In this document: in pieces, positions 20,112-30,142 of the stretch
Layout of the letters: each line of letters starts with the position of its first letter
How positions within the stretch are numbered: position 1 is the stretch's first letter
Source: Eremothecium cymbalariae DBVPG#7215
Taxonomy: Eukaryota; Ascomycota; Saccharomycetes; Saccharomycetales; Saccharomycetaceae
Length of the DNA: 64,000 nt
NCBI RefSeq assembly: GCF_000235365.1
Contig: NC_016451.1
Location: 806,001-870,000 of the forward strand
Direction: 5' to 3'
Position numbers and translations under genes: made by a program
The notes under the pieces: model-generated
Database searches by the model: none
What the model was told of the DNA's origin: nothing
Seen by the model: the letters and a program-made list of their open reading frames with translations, nothing else

Positions 20112-21761
20112 TCATTTACGAGATCCAATCCCATACAAATTGTTCAACACATTACTCCCAAACCCGTGAATGTGTTTCTGTTGATTAGCATATTTTAGAG
20201 CGTTATTGGAGAGCATAACTTTTAACATTTCTTCTCTAATCTTCGTCGTTGCAGTGGTATTCTCTAAATTGTTACAATGCTGGCTTTTGTGAACTAGATT
20301 TTCTAAAATTGAACTGCTTGTAAGGTTTGGACTCTTATTATTCAATTTAGGTGCATTAACCATGATGCTGCTGCCAGAAAGAGCATCCAGTTGTGATGTA
20401 GGGGCATTTAAAGTAGAATTCCCATATGGACTTAATCCGGGAGATGTCGAAGTTGAAAATGTTCCTGAAATAGAAGGCTTACGCAAATTAGGGGTACTAT
20501 AATTCATCATAGACTCTGACAAAACAGGCGAACCTGGTGTACCTAACGGAGTATTGGCTTCGGGACTCATCCGTACACTTTCTATTTCCATTTCAAGTCG
20601 TTTCGCGTTATTAAATGCTTTTAGTAAGTTTGGGAGTTCCTTCGATATTGAAGTGTCTTCCATGTTAACGGATAGCTCAGAGTGTTCTGAAGATCTTATT
20701 GCGACCATAGGTGGGGCCAAGTTATCGACCACTGAAGCTTTTTTATCGTCAACACTGGGCACCGCTGTAACTTCCGATGAATCTAATTGAGTTGAACTAG
20801 AAATACTAGTTTCCTCAAACATATCATTATTCACAATTTGATCCACCAATTGACCTGCCTTTTCTGCATGGTAGCGCTCTTCCAGCTCAAATTGCCCTTT
20901 TTCATACTCATCCATGTCTTCCTTCAATAGTCTATTTTCGTTTAACAGCCAACTCATATTTAGAGACTGGTACATACTTTCCACATCTAGAAAGACTCCG
21001 AGGCAGTCTTCGAACAAAGATTGGTCTGAAGTTGACTCTGCGTCTTGCAACTGCTGAAGAAGCACCTGGATAAAGGATTTATACGATTTTAGGGTGTCAG
21101 ATAGTGCATGGTACTGTTCCTTTTGGCTATCGTCTCCAGTAATAGAGAATTGAATACATTCTAACTCATAGTCGATCAACAGTAACTTGGCCTTCATAAA
21201 GAAGGATGCCACATTCCGCTTTAATTCGCGCAACACATTTCCGCACAAGAACCACATTTCCAATAACAAACACAGAGAATCCTGCATATAGCACTGGCGT
21301 ATCTGACCTTTCATAACATCTTTAATCACCCGCAATGTGTCATCCGAATCTGCAGTCAATTGTTCCAAAGCCTTTGAAATCCTATCACATTTTGCAATCG
21401 TCTTAAAAGCAATATCTTTGTAAAATTCCTCCGTCGAATTAATAATGTCCCTTGGCTCGCACGTAGCATTAATAGCTTGGATACCAAAACGCACCATAAC
21501 AGACTTATCTAACGTCTGCAAATCCCAAGTCTTCTTCAAAATCACTTTCAGTTTGATTAGATCGGTATACAAAGAAAGCGTCGTCTCACACTGTCGAAAC
21601 ACCTCTTCCCCCCCACCATTCCCCATACTCTCCCCCTTCCCTTTCTCCTTATAATCTAACCCTTTCTGCGCGTCTATTAGTTGTGATAACTTAGATACAT
21701 TAACCACCTTCTTATCCTGGAAATGCGAAAGAATCGGGTCCTTATAGTCCATTGTTGCCAT
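20112..21761 (-). CDS. MDM36: Mdm36, mitochondrial distribution factor
   Basis: A 549-residue, mostly helical soluble protein beginning MATMDYKDPILSHFQDKK. S. cerevisiae Mdm36 (about 579 residues) works with Num1 in the mitochondria-ER-cortex anchor and so affects mitochondrial position and division. Residues about 50-300 are rich in helix-forming and Leu/Lys/Glu segments, and about 330-480 is Ser/Thr/Asn-rich. I see no membrane segment. The identification rests on moderate resemblance and on position: S. cerevisiae has MDM36 (YPR083W) next to the YPR084W gene and DIB1 (YPR082C), both close here. It is divergent from TPS1. Confidence 0.82.
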   Translation of the reverse strand: MATMDYKDPILSHFQDKKVVNVSKLSQLIDAQKGLDYKEKGKGESMGNGGGEEVFRQCETTLSLYTDLIKLKVILKKTWDLQTLDKSVMVRFGIQAINATCEPRDIINSTEEFYKDIAFKTIAKCDRISKALEQLTADSDDTLRVIKDVMKGQIRQCYMQDSLCLLLEMWFLCGNVLRELKRNVASFFMKAKLLLIDYELECIQFSITGDDSQKEQYHALSDTLKSYKSFIQVLLQQLQDAESTSDQSLFEDCLGVFLDVESMYQSLNMSWLLNENRLLKEDMDEYEKGQFELEERYHAEKAGQLVDQIVNNDMFEETSISSSTQLDSSEVTAVPSVDDKKASVVDNLAPPMVAIRSSEHSELSVNMEDTSISKELPNLLKAFNNAKRLEMEIESVRMSPEANTPLGTPGSPVLSESMMNYSTPNLRKPSISGTFSTSTSPGLSPYGNSTLNAPTSQLDALSGSSIMVNAPKLNNKSPNLTSSSILENLVHKSQHCNNLENTTATTKIREEMLKVMLSNNALKYANQQKHIHGFGSNVLNNLYGIGSRK

Positions 21762-22671
21762 CTACTTCTCCAAATTGCCTACTGCGGCAAACTATGCAGT
21801 TACTATCCTCTTAGGTGTACCCTGATCTACAAACTACTCACTCCACACCAAACTTTTCACTATGTTTTAATATACGCTTCCTCCTCCTATACTAACTATA
21901 TTCCAATTTCTTCGTCCTCCAGCTTAGTTCAAGTGCACATGTACTGCCTTGCAGTAGCCAGCCTTTTAACGCAGACAGCACCTCTTATGAATGTCCACGG
22001 AAGTCAACTCTACTCCATCGCCCGCCTAGGTCAAATACATAATAAAATAAAAATACAAACAAACAGACAGGCAAAACATCCGGGTCGGGGTCGGGGCCTC
22101 GAGCAAACGCCTCGAGGCTCCCATGCGTCGGATCGGGTATAAATATCGCTCTCGAGCATTTACCGTCCATCTCATTCGACGATTGTACGTGGTGCACGGA
22201 TGACCCTGCACCGATCATATCATCTGTGTCACGTGCCAAGTTTTCCCAAACCTGCGAGCCGAATGATTTGGTTTTTGACTGTAACAGGCAAGGCAGATAA
22301 GCTGGTCCGTAAGGTGATGATGATAGAACAGAGTTGATGGAAACTGGTAAAAAGTTTAAACAGTCACATTTACAACCAGACATCTAGACCGACTTTCTGA
22401 AGAGAGATTTTTTGGTTATGTCTATATATAGTGGTTTATAATGGTTTATAATGGTTTATAGTGCTTAGTAGAGATTAGATGATTTAGCATTGCTGCGTTC
22501 CTCGCGTGGCGAAATTGTTGAATAGTTTGTTTAATATAGGGGAAAAGCAGGAGAAATATACGTAATTTCTAGAATTAGACATACAAGGAGTGAAATAGTA
22601 TTAAAGCCAATAGTATAGAGGAGCGTATAGATTTGTTCTGGCATAACTAGAGTGTATACAGAGTGTTTGAG
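21762..22671. promoter_or_regulatory. MDM36/TPS1 divergent promoter with hairpin, E-box, STRE and 10-bp repeats
   Basis: This 910-bp spacer contains an inverted repeat GCCTCGAG/CTCGAGGC with a 7-nt loop near 22097-22119, a CACGTG at 22230-22235, three head-to-tail copies of TGGTTTATAA (last copy imperfect) at 22432-22461, and AGGGG at 22538-22542. AGGGG is the core of the stress response element bound by Msn2/4-type factors, which fits a trehalose synthesis gene but is a short motif. Confidence 0.5.
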
Positions 22672-24174
22672 ATGTCAGAAGATTTAGAAAAGAAGGTTTT
22701 AGAACGGGTTTCGGTGAAAGGGAAGCAGAAAGTGGAGAATGGTGAGGGAAAGATTGGAAATGTGATAGTTGTGTCGAACAGGTTGCCTGTGACAATTACG
22801 AAGAATAGTGATACACACAAATATGAATATTGTATGTCGTCGGGGGGGTTGGTCACTGCTTTGCAAGGGTTGAAGAAGTCTACGAAGTTCCAATGGTATG
22901 GGTGGCCTGGGCTTGAAATTCCAGAGGCCGATAAAGAGGAGGTGAAGAAGGACCTTTTGGAGAAGTTTAATGCAATTCCTATATTTCTAAGTGATGAACT
23001 TGCAGATTTGCACTATAATGGATTCAGCAATTCTATTTTATGGCCTTTGTTTCACTATCATCCTGGGGAGATCAATTTTGATGAGAACGCATGGTTGGCA
23101 TATAACGAAGCAAATTTATCTTTTTCGAGGGAAATTCAGAAGAATATCAGGGATAACGATATTGTTTGGGTGCATGATTACCATTTGATGTTATTGCCTG
23201 AGATGGTTCGGAACTATATCAGTACTACGAAACTCCAGAATGTGAAAGTTGGATGGTTTTTGCATACACCATTTCCCTCTTCGGAGATTTACAGAATCCT
23301 TCCAGTGAGACAAGAGATTTTGAAAGGAGTTTTGAGCTGTGACTTGGTTGGGTTTCATACTTATGATTATGCCCGCCACTTTTTGTCATCTGTTCAAAGA
23401 ATTTTGAATGTTAATACGTTACCAAATGGGGTTGAATTCCAAGGAAGGTTTGTGAACGTTGGTGCTTTCCCCATTGGCATTGACGTTGATAATTTTACAG
23501 AGGGCCTTAAGCAAGATTCCGTTCTTCAAAGAGTAAAGGAACTGAAGCAGACTTTTAAAGATTGTAAGATTATCGTTGGTGTTGATAGGTTGGACTATAT
23601 AAAAGGTGTTCCTCACAAGTTACACGCCATCGAAGTATTCCTGAATGAGCATCCAGAGTGGATTGGAAAGGTTGTTTTGGTGCAAGTTGCCGTTCCAAGT
23701 CGCGGGCATGTTGAAGAGTACCAGTATCTAAGGTCCGTTGTTAACGAATTAGTCGGAAGAATTAATGGTCAGTTTGGCACTGTTGAGTTTGTTCCAATTC
23801 ACTTTATGCATAAATCTGTCCCATTTGAGGAATTAATATCTCTCTATTCTGTAAGTGATGTGTGTTTGGTGTCTTCAACCCGTGATGGTATGAACTTAGT
23901 ATCCTATGAATACATTGCTTGTCAGGCAGAGAAGAAGGGCTCATTAATTCTAAGTGAATTCACTGGTGCTGCACAATCTTTGAATGGAGCCTTGATAGTC
24001 AATCCGTGGAGCGCAGATGAGTTTGCAGAGGCAATCCATGAGTCTTTAACTTTGCCATATGAAAAAAGAGAAGCTAATTGGGAAAAGCTCTACAAATATA
24101 TCTCTAAGTACACCAGTGGTTATTGGGGGGAAAACTTTGTCCAGGAACTATATAAGATCAGTTCCCAAAGGTAA
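22672..24174 (+). CDS. TPS1: Trehalose-6-phosphate synthase (Tps1)
   Basis: A 500-residue glycosyltransferase of family 20 that joins UDP-glucose and glucose-6-phosphate to trehalose-6-phosphate in the cytosol, protecting against stress and restraining glycolysis. Visible motifs are NRLPVTITK near the N-terminus, WVHDYHLMLLPEM (about residue 168), GVDRLDYIKGVPHK and STRDGMNLVSYEYIACQ, which carry the substrate-binding residues. S. cerevisiae Tps1 is 495 residues. The start is the ATG at 22672; only a GTG lies upstream in frame. The N-terminal 30 residues are Lys/Glu-rich and differ from S. cerevisiae. PTC4 follows, as in S. cerevisiae (YBR126C, YBR125C). Confidence 0.98.
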   Translation: MSEDLEKKVLERVSVKGKQKVENGEGKIGNVIVVSNRLPVTITKNSDTHKYEYCMSSGGLVTALQGLKKSTKFQWYGWPGLEIPEADKEEVKKDLLEKFNAIPIFLSDELADLHYNGFSNSILWPLFHYHPGEINFDENAWLAYNEANLSFSREIQKNIRDNDIVWVHDYHLMLLPEMVRNYISTTKLQNVKVGWFLHTPFPSSEIYRILPVRQEILKGVLSCDLVGFHTYDYARHFLSSVQRILNVNTLPNGVEFQGRFVNVGAFPIGIDVDNFTEGLKQDSVLQRVKELKQTFKDCKIIVGVDRLDYIKGVPHKLHAIEVFLNEHPEWIGKVVLVQVAVPSRGHVEEYQYLRSVVNELVGRINGQFGTVEFVPIHFMHKSVPFEELISLYSVSDVCLVSSTRDGMNLVSYEYIACQAEKKGSLILSEFTGAAQSLNGALIVNPWSADEFAEAIHESLTLPYEKREANWEKLYKYISKYTSGYWGENFVQELYKISSQR

Positions 24175-24727
24175 ATCCCATTCTTTATATTTTGGTTGTC
24201 TAAATACTCACGTTTACTTTTGTTTTCAATTAGATTTGAACATCGACTATCTTACAAGAGCGTGTATTTGTTTTATTGAAACTTTGTACATGTGTATAGA
24301 TAAGTATATATGTGTATGCGCACATAGACCGTTTGGCACTTGTCAAATCATACATGAATAACCTCATGGCGTTATTTATATAAACTATGTCATCATACAT
24401 TTATTGTTTGTAGAGAGCTATTATTGGTTCGCTGTATATATATATGTCTGGCGTCATCGTCGTTTGACGGGAGCCTTCGCATTTTCAACTTGTCTCGCAT
24501 TAACGATTTCTCTTCGTCTAAGATTTGCCTCTGAAGTTGATAAGCACACCACGATATAGTTTCAACGACCACTTCTATCTATAGTATACACCGCATCCAG
24601 GAATCTTAGAAGATTAAGGTCTGCCACATTTGATAAAAAAGTTTAAATATTCTGCTTGTCAATCAGAATTGGTTGCTCAAAGTTGCAGCAATCCCTACAC
24701 GCAGTTTAACAGTCGCACCGTTAAATC
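24175..24727. other. TPS1-PTC4 spacer
   Basis: A 553-bp AT-rich spacer with the TPS1 3' region and the PTC4 promoter. TA-rich stretches occur near 24436-24445. I see no gene or clear factor site. Confidence 0.3.
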
Positions 24728-26026
24728 ATGGGTCAGTTACTCTCCCATCCTTTAACTGAGAAGACGATAATATACAATTCTTACTCTACGGAAACACATT
24801 TTCAATTGCAAGTACCGCAGCAACAAGAGAGTCTGAAACCTCAAAATTCCGGGGAACGTCGTCACCGTCATTTACATTTGCGTCGTCATAGCCACGATAC
24901 TAAACCTTGTGATGCAGCTCCTTCAGCGTCGAAGGGAGCTAATAACTCAACTTTGACATTACCGAAGGAGGCTCGGCATATACAATTCTATAACTGCGTG
25001 GGATCTATGCAGGGTTACCGTTTGACTCAGGAGGATTCACACCTAGTGGCTAACTGCGAGAGCCAGTTAGTAGTTAAGTTCCGCAATCCTTTAAATGATG
25101 ATGTTGTGGAAACGATCTATCTTTCGGTATTTGGTGTATTTGATGGTCATGGTGGTGATGAGTGTTCTCAGTATTTGGCTACATCCGAGCAGGGTTTACT
25201 CAAATGGATAAAATATAGCTTTGAAAACCATAAATATGGGAGTGCTTTATCTAAAGCAGATACCAACGAGTCTAATGTGCGCTGCTTTAAAACTTTACAA
25301 GGACTTATTTGTCAAATATTAAAAGATTCGTTTACATTGCAAGATCAGGATCTTCATGGTCATTTTGCAAATGCTTCCTGTGGCTCTACTGCTGTAGTTG
25401 CCGTGATAGTTAATGGTAGTACACTATATGTTGTCAATTGCGGCGATTCCCGTTGCATACTCTCTTCCAAGAGTAAATGTATTAAGACAATGTCTTTTGA
25501 TCATAAACCTCAACATATTGGTGAGCTTATCCGCATAAATGACGATGGTGGCACAGTATCATTAGGTAGAGTGGGGGGTGTATTAGCCTTAAGCAGAGCT
25601 TTTGGCGATTTCCAGTTTAAAAGGAGCGTTGCATACAAAGACTCGCAACTCAATAATCCAGTTATAAATAAAAAGTTCGTCCCCTGGGCAGAAGCACAAG
25701 TAACTGTTGAACCAGATTTATTGGTACATAAGATAGATTATTCCAGAGATGAGTTTTTGGTATTAGCATGTGATGGAATTTGGGATATATACACCAATAA
25801 AGCGCTTGTACAATTTATCAAGTATCACCTAACACTCGGATCAAAGTTAGACGATATTGTTACGAAGATGTTGGATCATGGTATAGCACGTGCAGATTCG
25901 AATACAGGTGTTGGTTTTGATAATATGACTGTTATAGTTTTGATTTTAAATAGACCTGGTGAAACCTTAGATCAATGGTATTCTAAGATGAAAGCAAGAC
26001 TAGAAAGGGAAAAGGGTCTCTTCTAA
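24728..26026 (+). CDS. PTC4: PP2C-type protein phosphatase Ptc4
   Basis: A 432-residue type 2C Ser/Thr phosphatase (metal-dependent). The N-terminus MGQLLSHPLTEKTI is as in S. cerevisiae Ptc4 and exposes Gly2 in a sequence suited to N-myristoylation, so membrane attachment is plausible. Catalytic motifs are present: GYRLTQEDSH, VFDGHGGDE, ALSRAFGDFQFK, ACDGIWD and the DN metal ligand in GFDNMTVIV. The protein is about 40 residues longer than S. cerevisiae Ptc4 (393), largely from a His/Arg-rich insert at about 40-70. No missing catalytic residue was seen. Confidence 0.96.
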   Translation: MGQLLSHPLTEKTIIYNSYSTETHFQLQVPQQQESLKPQNSGERRHRHLHLRRHSHDTKPCDAAPSASKGANNSTLTLPKEARHIQFYNCVGSMQGYRLTQEDSHLVANCESQLVVKFRNPLNDDVVETIYLSVFGVFDGHGGDECSQYLATSEQGLLKWIKYSFENHKYGSALSKADTNESNVRCFKTLQGLICQILKDSFTLQDQDLHGHFANASCGSTAVVAVIVNGSTLYVVNCGDSRCILSSKSKCIKTMSFDHKPQHIGELIRINDDGGTVSLGRVGGVLALSRAFGDFQFKRSVAYKDSQLNNPVINKKFVPWAEAQVTVEPDLLVHKIDYSRDEFLVLACDGIWDIYTNKALVQFIKYHLTLGSKLDDIVTKMLDHGIARADSNTGVGFDNMTVIVLILNRPGETLDQWYSKMKARLEREKGLF

Positions 26027-26400
26027 ATGGTATTCTACTGTCGCATGTACAATTTCGAATTCTCATAGGATTTGTCCCTGCTTCTGCGTACGTAGTCAAT
26101 TAAAAAATGTAATAAATTCGATAATAAATCTTAATGTTTCATAAGTATAATCTGGTATTTATTACTAAGCTAATCAAAGAGTTTAAGAAGCCTTTACTAG
26201 TAATAATATTGAATATATGAAGGCATCTTGATGTATGTTTTTAAGGCTAATAGCAGCCTAATAGCTATCACTGTTCACGTGGACAACATTTTATGAAGTC
26301 TGCCACATATAAGATAAACATTAGTACCCGCTACATATACCCTCTCTGTTACGATAGATACAGGGTTGAATTCATCAATTAGTCTATAAAAGGTGCTGTG
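26027..26400. promoter_or_regulatory. PTC4-TFC1 spacer with E-box
   Basis: A 374-bp spacer. A CACGTG core (TTCACGTGGA, about 26275-26280) lies about 120 bp before the TFC1 ATG. I see nothing else I can name. Confidence 0.35.
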
Positions 26401-28233
26401 ATGAGTGAAGAAATCACAAGAACAAGGTCTACGACACCAACAGATATTCCGGGTCCATATGCTAAAGAGTTTACCCTTGATCTGCCACGGATTCCCTCGC
26501 TTGAGCTTCCTTTAAAGGTTTCCCCGGCACAAGAGAGTATAGAAAAGGCAATTAAGATGTGTGGAGGACTTCAAAATGTTAAGGCATCTATATCTTCACA
26601 TAGCGATGCAGATTATGATTTAGAAATGTATTTGAATGAGGGGAAAAATCAGGATGGTAGTAAGGTATTCTTTAATGAGCACCCAATAATTGGAAAGCGA
26701 GTTCCTCAGCGAGATGAATCAGTTATAATGAAAATAACTCTACCAAAAGGAACTCTTTATAAAAGTCAGGGTGATATACGAAAGGCGATTGCGTCTGTTT
26801 GTCCCAGTCAGATGAAAGCTGTTCCAGTTGCAATAATTGACAATACTGTGAAATTTAGAGAAATGTCAGATTTCCAAGTCAGGCTCGATAATGTACCTTC
26901 TGCTAATGATTTTAAGAACAGTTTTGGAACCTTGAACTGGGACAATTTTAAGGAATATGTCAAAAATATCCCAGACTATGACACTAGGCCTTTTGAAAAT
27001 ATGAACAATGTAGTCCTAGACAGGTCGGTAAAATGTCCTAGCTCGGAATTTCAGCTTCCTCCAATTCCAAGATTTTCTATGGTTAGTTTACCATTCATCT
27101 ATAAATACAATAGTAACCCTTATGCGATGAAAACCTCAACGGGGGAATCTAGGGTTTTGGGAACATATATTAAAAACTACCAACAGTTTGTACATGATTT
27201 CTCAGCTGATACTAAAATACCTGAAACACCTCATCCAGAACTAGTTAAACAATATGAACTTGCAAAGAAGACAAAAGTGTATCCTGGAAGTAAAAATGAT
27301 TCTAAATTTTATGAAAAGCTAGAACAATGCTTACTCATATTAACCAAACTATTTGAGACTAGGCATGTTTGGATCAAACGGCATATCGACGGCATTATTT
27401 CGCAGGATCTGCATTCGGTCCTAAAGATCGCATTGGCTCTTGTATCATATCGGTTTACAAAGGGACCCTGGAGGAATACTTACATAAAATTGGGGATGGA
27501 TCCCCGGTCTTCTAATATTTATGCGAAGTACCAAACAGAATATTTTAAAATTGAGGGGAAATTACTACGCAATCCAGCTGTTAGAAGAAATGTTCCAAAT
27601 CCACCTGAAAAATTCTTTCAAACAGACACACCAAACGATGTTGATAGCAGATTTAGATTCAATGGAAAGCAAATTCCTTGGTATTTAATGCTACAGATTG
27701 ATTTACTCATTGACGAACCAAATATAAAAGAAATTTACGACAAGGCACAGTATTTGGAAACCCCAAGTGAATTAACTGGATGGTTCACCGAACTAGATTT
27801 AGCTAAAATAAGAAAAATTGTAAAATACGAGTTAGGATGTATGGTCCAAGGAAACTATGAATTCAACGAGCACAAACTAAAGTATTTTAAAGTTATGCTC
27901 TATGTTAAAGAATCATTTTTAAACAAGGATGTTGATGATGCCACCAATGTGGACGAGCTGTATTCCGCGAAGAATGATGATGATGATGATGACAATGGCG
28001 TTGAAACCGGAGAGATTGACGATGCAGTATTAGAAGCAGAAGAAGAGGAAGATGATGAAATGGTAAATCAGAAGCCTTATTCTACAATAGATGGAAGTGA
28101 GGACCAAGATGATTTTAACATGAAAACTGCAACGTTCAAAGATATCATAGATCGCATTGAAAAACATGATCCTGACACGGCAAAATATTTGTCCAAAAAA
28201 CTGGATGGCTTTGTGCAAGAAACAGAATTATAA
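26401..28233 (+). CDS. TFC1: TFIIIC subunit tau95 (Tfc1)
   Basis: A 610-residue protein matching S. cerevisiae Tfc1 (649 residues), the tau-A subunit of the RNA polymerase III factor TFIIIC that contacts the A box of tRNA genes. The N-terminal part (about 1-160) carries LDLPRIPSLELPLKV and FNEHPIIGKRV; the central DNA-binding region (about 215-420) includes YRFTKGPWRNTYIKLGMDP; the C-terminus is strongly acidic (EEEEDDE and an Asp run near 520-530). I begin at the ATG of 26401 because only a GTG precedes it. First of five plus-strand genes in a row. Confidence 0.94.
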   Translation: MSEEITRTRSTTPTDIPGPYAKEFTLDLPRIPSLELPLKVSPAQESIEKAIKMCGGLQNVKASISSHSDADYDLEMYLNEGKNQDGSKVFFNEHPIIGKRVPQRDESVIMKITLPKGTLYKSQGDIRKAIASVCPSQMKAVPVAIIDNTVKFREMSDFQVRLDNVPSANDFKNSFGTLNWDNFKEYVKNIPDYDTRPFENMNNVVLDRSVKCPSSEFQLPPIPRFSMVSLPFIYKYNSNPYAMKTSTGESRVLGTYIKNYQQFVHDFSADTKIPETPHPELVKQYELAKKTKVYPGSKNDSKFYEKLEQCLLILTKLFETRHVWIKRHIDGIISQDLHSVLKIALALVSYRFTKGPWRNTYIKLGMDPRSSNIYAKYQTEYFKIEGKLLRNPAVRRNVPNPPEKFFQTDTPNDVDSRFRFNGKQIPWYLMLQIDLLIDEPNIKEIYDKAQYLETPSELTGWFTELDLAKIRKIVKYELGCMVQGNYEFNEHKLKYFKVMLYVKESFLNKDVDDATNVDELYSAKNDDDDDDNGVETGEIDDAVLEAEEEEDDEMVNQKPYSTIDGSEDQDDFNMKTATFKDIIDRIEKHDPDTAKYLSKKLDGFVQETEL

Positions 28234-28485
28234 GATCTCGTAAGAACTTGAGATAATGCATAGCCAGCACTACTTGTACCTTTAAATTTGGATCTGAGTT
28301 AATATTGAATATTAGTATGTTTTACTCAAACTATGTTATATTGATCACAATATACGTTCCAAAAAATTTTCATCACGTCTAAAATATCGAGCATATATGT
28401 AAACCCACAAAGCAAATGTGATGAGTACTTTTGTCGACCTTTTTCACATATCAATAGGTAATCATTTGGTTTCGTCTGCTCTAAG

Positions 28486-29001
28486 ATGTTTAGGTTCATT
28501 GCCGTTAAACGGTTTGCGTCCACTGGTGGATACCATGGTTCTAATCAAATTTCGCTACCCAGAAGGCCTTTAAAGAAGATTCGTTTAGGTAAATCTAGAC
28601 CTGCAATTTATTATCAATTTGATGTTAAAGTAGAACTAAGTGATGGTAGTGTTATCACTAGAAGATCCCAAATTCCCAAAGATCAGATTAGATTAATTCA
28701 GGATCAGAGAAATAACCCATTATGGAATGAGAGTAGGACCGATTTGATGGTAGTAGACGCCAATGCTGGTGGAAGGATGGAAAAGTTCAAGCAGAAATAT
28801 GGCTCCATATACACTGTAGCACAAGGATCCAAAGTGGATGAGGCAGAAGCTTCTGAATCTGTCAGTGCAGCGAGCGAACCATCAAAAGAAGAATCAGAGG
28901 AATTCGGGATGGATGATTACCTAAGTTTGTTAAGTGAAAATGCAGTTCAAGTTCAAAGTGGTGGGAAATTGGCGACTAAGAAGAAAAAGGCTAAGAAATG
29001 A
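28486..29001 (+). CDS. MRPL36: Mitochondrial ribosomal protein bL31m (Mrpl36)
   Basis: A 171-residue protein starting [15 protein letters not shown], a basic presequence without acidic residues that suits mitochondrial import. The core, [20 protein letters not shown] through [16 protein letters not shown], is the yeast L31 type. The C-terminal third is Ser/Glu-rich then Lys-rich, ending KKKKAKK. S. cerevisiae Mrpl36 is 177 residues. It belongs to the large subunit of the mitochondrial ribosome. Spacing from TFC1 is about 250 bp. Confidence 0.93.
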   Translation: MFRFIAVKRFASTGGYHGSNQISLPRRPLKKIRLGKSRPAIYYQFDVKVELSDGSVITRRSQIPKDQIRLIQDQRNNPLWNESRTDLMVVDANAGGRMEKFKQKYGSIYTVAQGSKVDEAEASESVSAASEPSKEESEEFGMDDYLSLLSENAVQVQSGGKLATKKKKAKK

Positions 29002-29350
29002 CTTCCAAGAGGCTTGTAAAATGAACCATAGTTTGTGGAAGGAAGTTATCAACGACTTCCTTAAACTTGCATACGTGTATATAGTATATATTAACGAAGA
29101 TATAAAGAATTATTTCCATCATTAGGAACAAAGGGATTGAAAGTTGTTACTCAACAGGGTTTTTGAATCAGCTGGAATCTATTAATTGATGTTTAGCCCA
29201 CATTATACATATATGTGTCTGTGATCTCATAGGCGCACCGAAAATTTCAATAATAATCCTTTACATTTTAAATAATCTGCCTCTTCGCAAATAAAAAACA
29301 CTGTACCCTCACACAATATAAGACTGTAAAACACACAAAATTTCAAAAGT
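29002..29350. other. MRPL36-DIB1 spacer
   Basis: A 349-bp AT-rich spacer. I see no gene or motif beyond an AT-rich promoter region. Confidence 0.3.
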
Positions 29351-29782
29351 ATGGGCAGTGTATTCTTACCTCATTTGCAAAGTGGTTGGCATGTCGATCA
29401 GGCTATTGTCACCGAAGAAGAACGTCTCGTCGTCATACGATTCGGTACTGATTCGGATAAAAGCTGTATGCTGATGGATGAGATTCTATACTCCATTGCC
29501 CCTAAAGTGGTAAACTTTGCAGCGATATACATATGTGATATAAATGAAGTGCCTGACTTCAATGAGATGTATGAACTGTATGAGCCCATGACAGTGATGT
29601 TCTTCTATAAAAATAAGCACATGATGTGTGACTTTGGAACAGGAAATAATAACAAGATGAACTTTGTAGTAGATGACAAGCAGGAGATGATAGATATTCT
29701 AGAAACTATATTCAGAGGAGCTAGGAAGAATAAAGGTTTAGTGGTCTCACCTTATGATTACAATTATAAGAGAGTTCAGTGA
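29351..29782 (+). CDS. DIB1: Dib1, 15-kDa thioredoxin-fold protein of the U4/U6.U5 tri-snRNP
   Basis: A 143-residue protein of the DIM1/U5-15kD family, the same length as S. cerevisiae Dib1. The sequence MGSVFLPHLQSGWHVDQAI and VMFFYKNKHMMCDFGTGNNN are hallmarks of this very conserved family. It has a thioredoxin fold without the CxxC redox pair and sits in the spliceosomal tri-snRNP, leaving before activation. S. cerevisiae keeps it on chromosome XVI (YPR082C) beside GRS2, while its neighbours here, MRPL36 and GRS1, are chromosome II genes, a clear case of the merged ancestral order. Confidence 0.98.
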   Translation: MGSVFLPHLQSGWHVDQAIVTEEERLVVIRFGTDSDKSCMLMDEILYSIAPKVVNFAAIYICDINEVPDFNEMYELYEPMTVMFFYKNKHMMCDFGTGNNNKMNFVVDDKQEMIDILETIFRGARKNKGLVVSPYDYNYKRVQ

Positions 29783-30142
29783 TGATTTTGAAACAAAAAC
29801 GGTGTGGAGTAGCACAGCTAAGGGAGAATAAGGAAAAATGCGTAGAATAGGCTTATATGCTGAATATCCAGGTTCAATTGAACTTCAGAGATATATACGA
29901 TGCTTATTTAGGTCCCAGCTGTTCTACAAATACAAGGTTGCTCTCTGTCATACGGTTAATGGTGTACGGGCTATTCCTTAAGTTTCAATTGAAAAAATTT
30001 TTGACCTAATCACCAACAATCAACAAAACAAGACGCAGACTTTTAACTTCCATTTAGAAGGATAGTCTATTAAACTTGCTTAAATATAGGAACTATTCAA
30101 GGAATCTTTCTGCTCGGGCTCGCTTAAAAAACTATATCCAAG
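29783..30142. promoter_or_regulatory. DIB1-GRS1 spacer with two TTCAATTGAA palindromes
   Basis: The spacer holds two 12-bp palindromes sharing the core TTCAATTGAA, at 29872-29883 and 29983-29994, 111 bp apart. I do not recognise a factor for them. An in-frame TAA at 30125 closes the GRS1 frame upstream of its UUG start. Confidence 0.4.
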
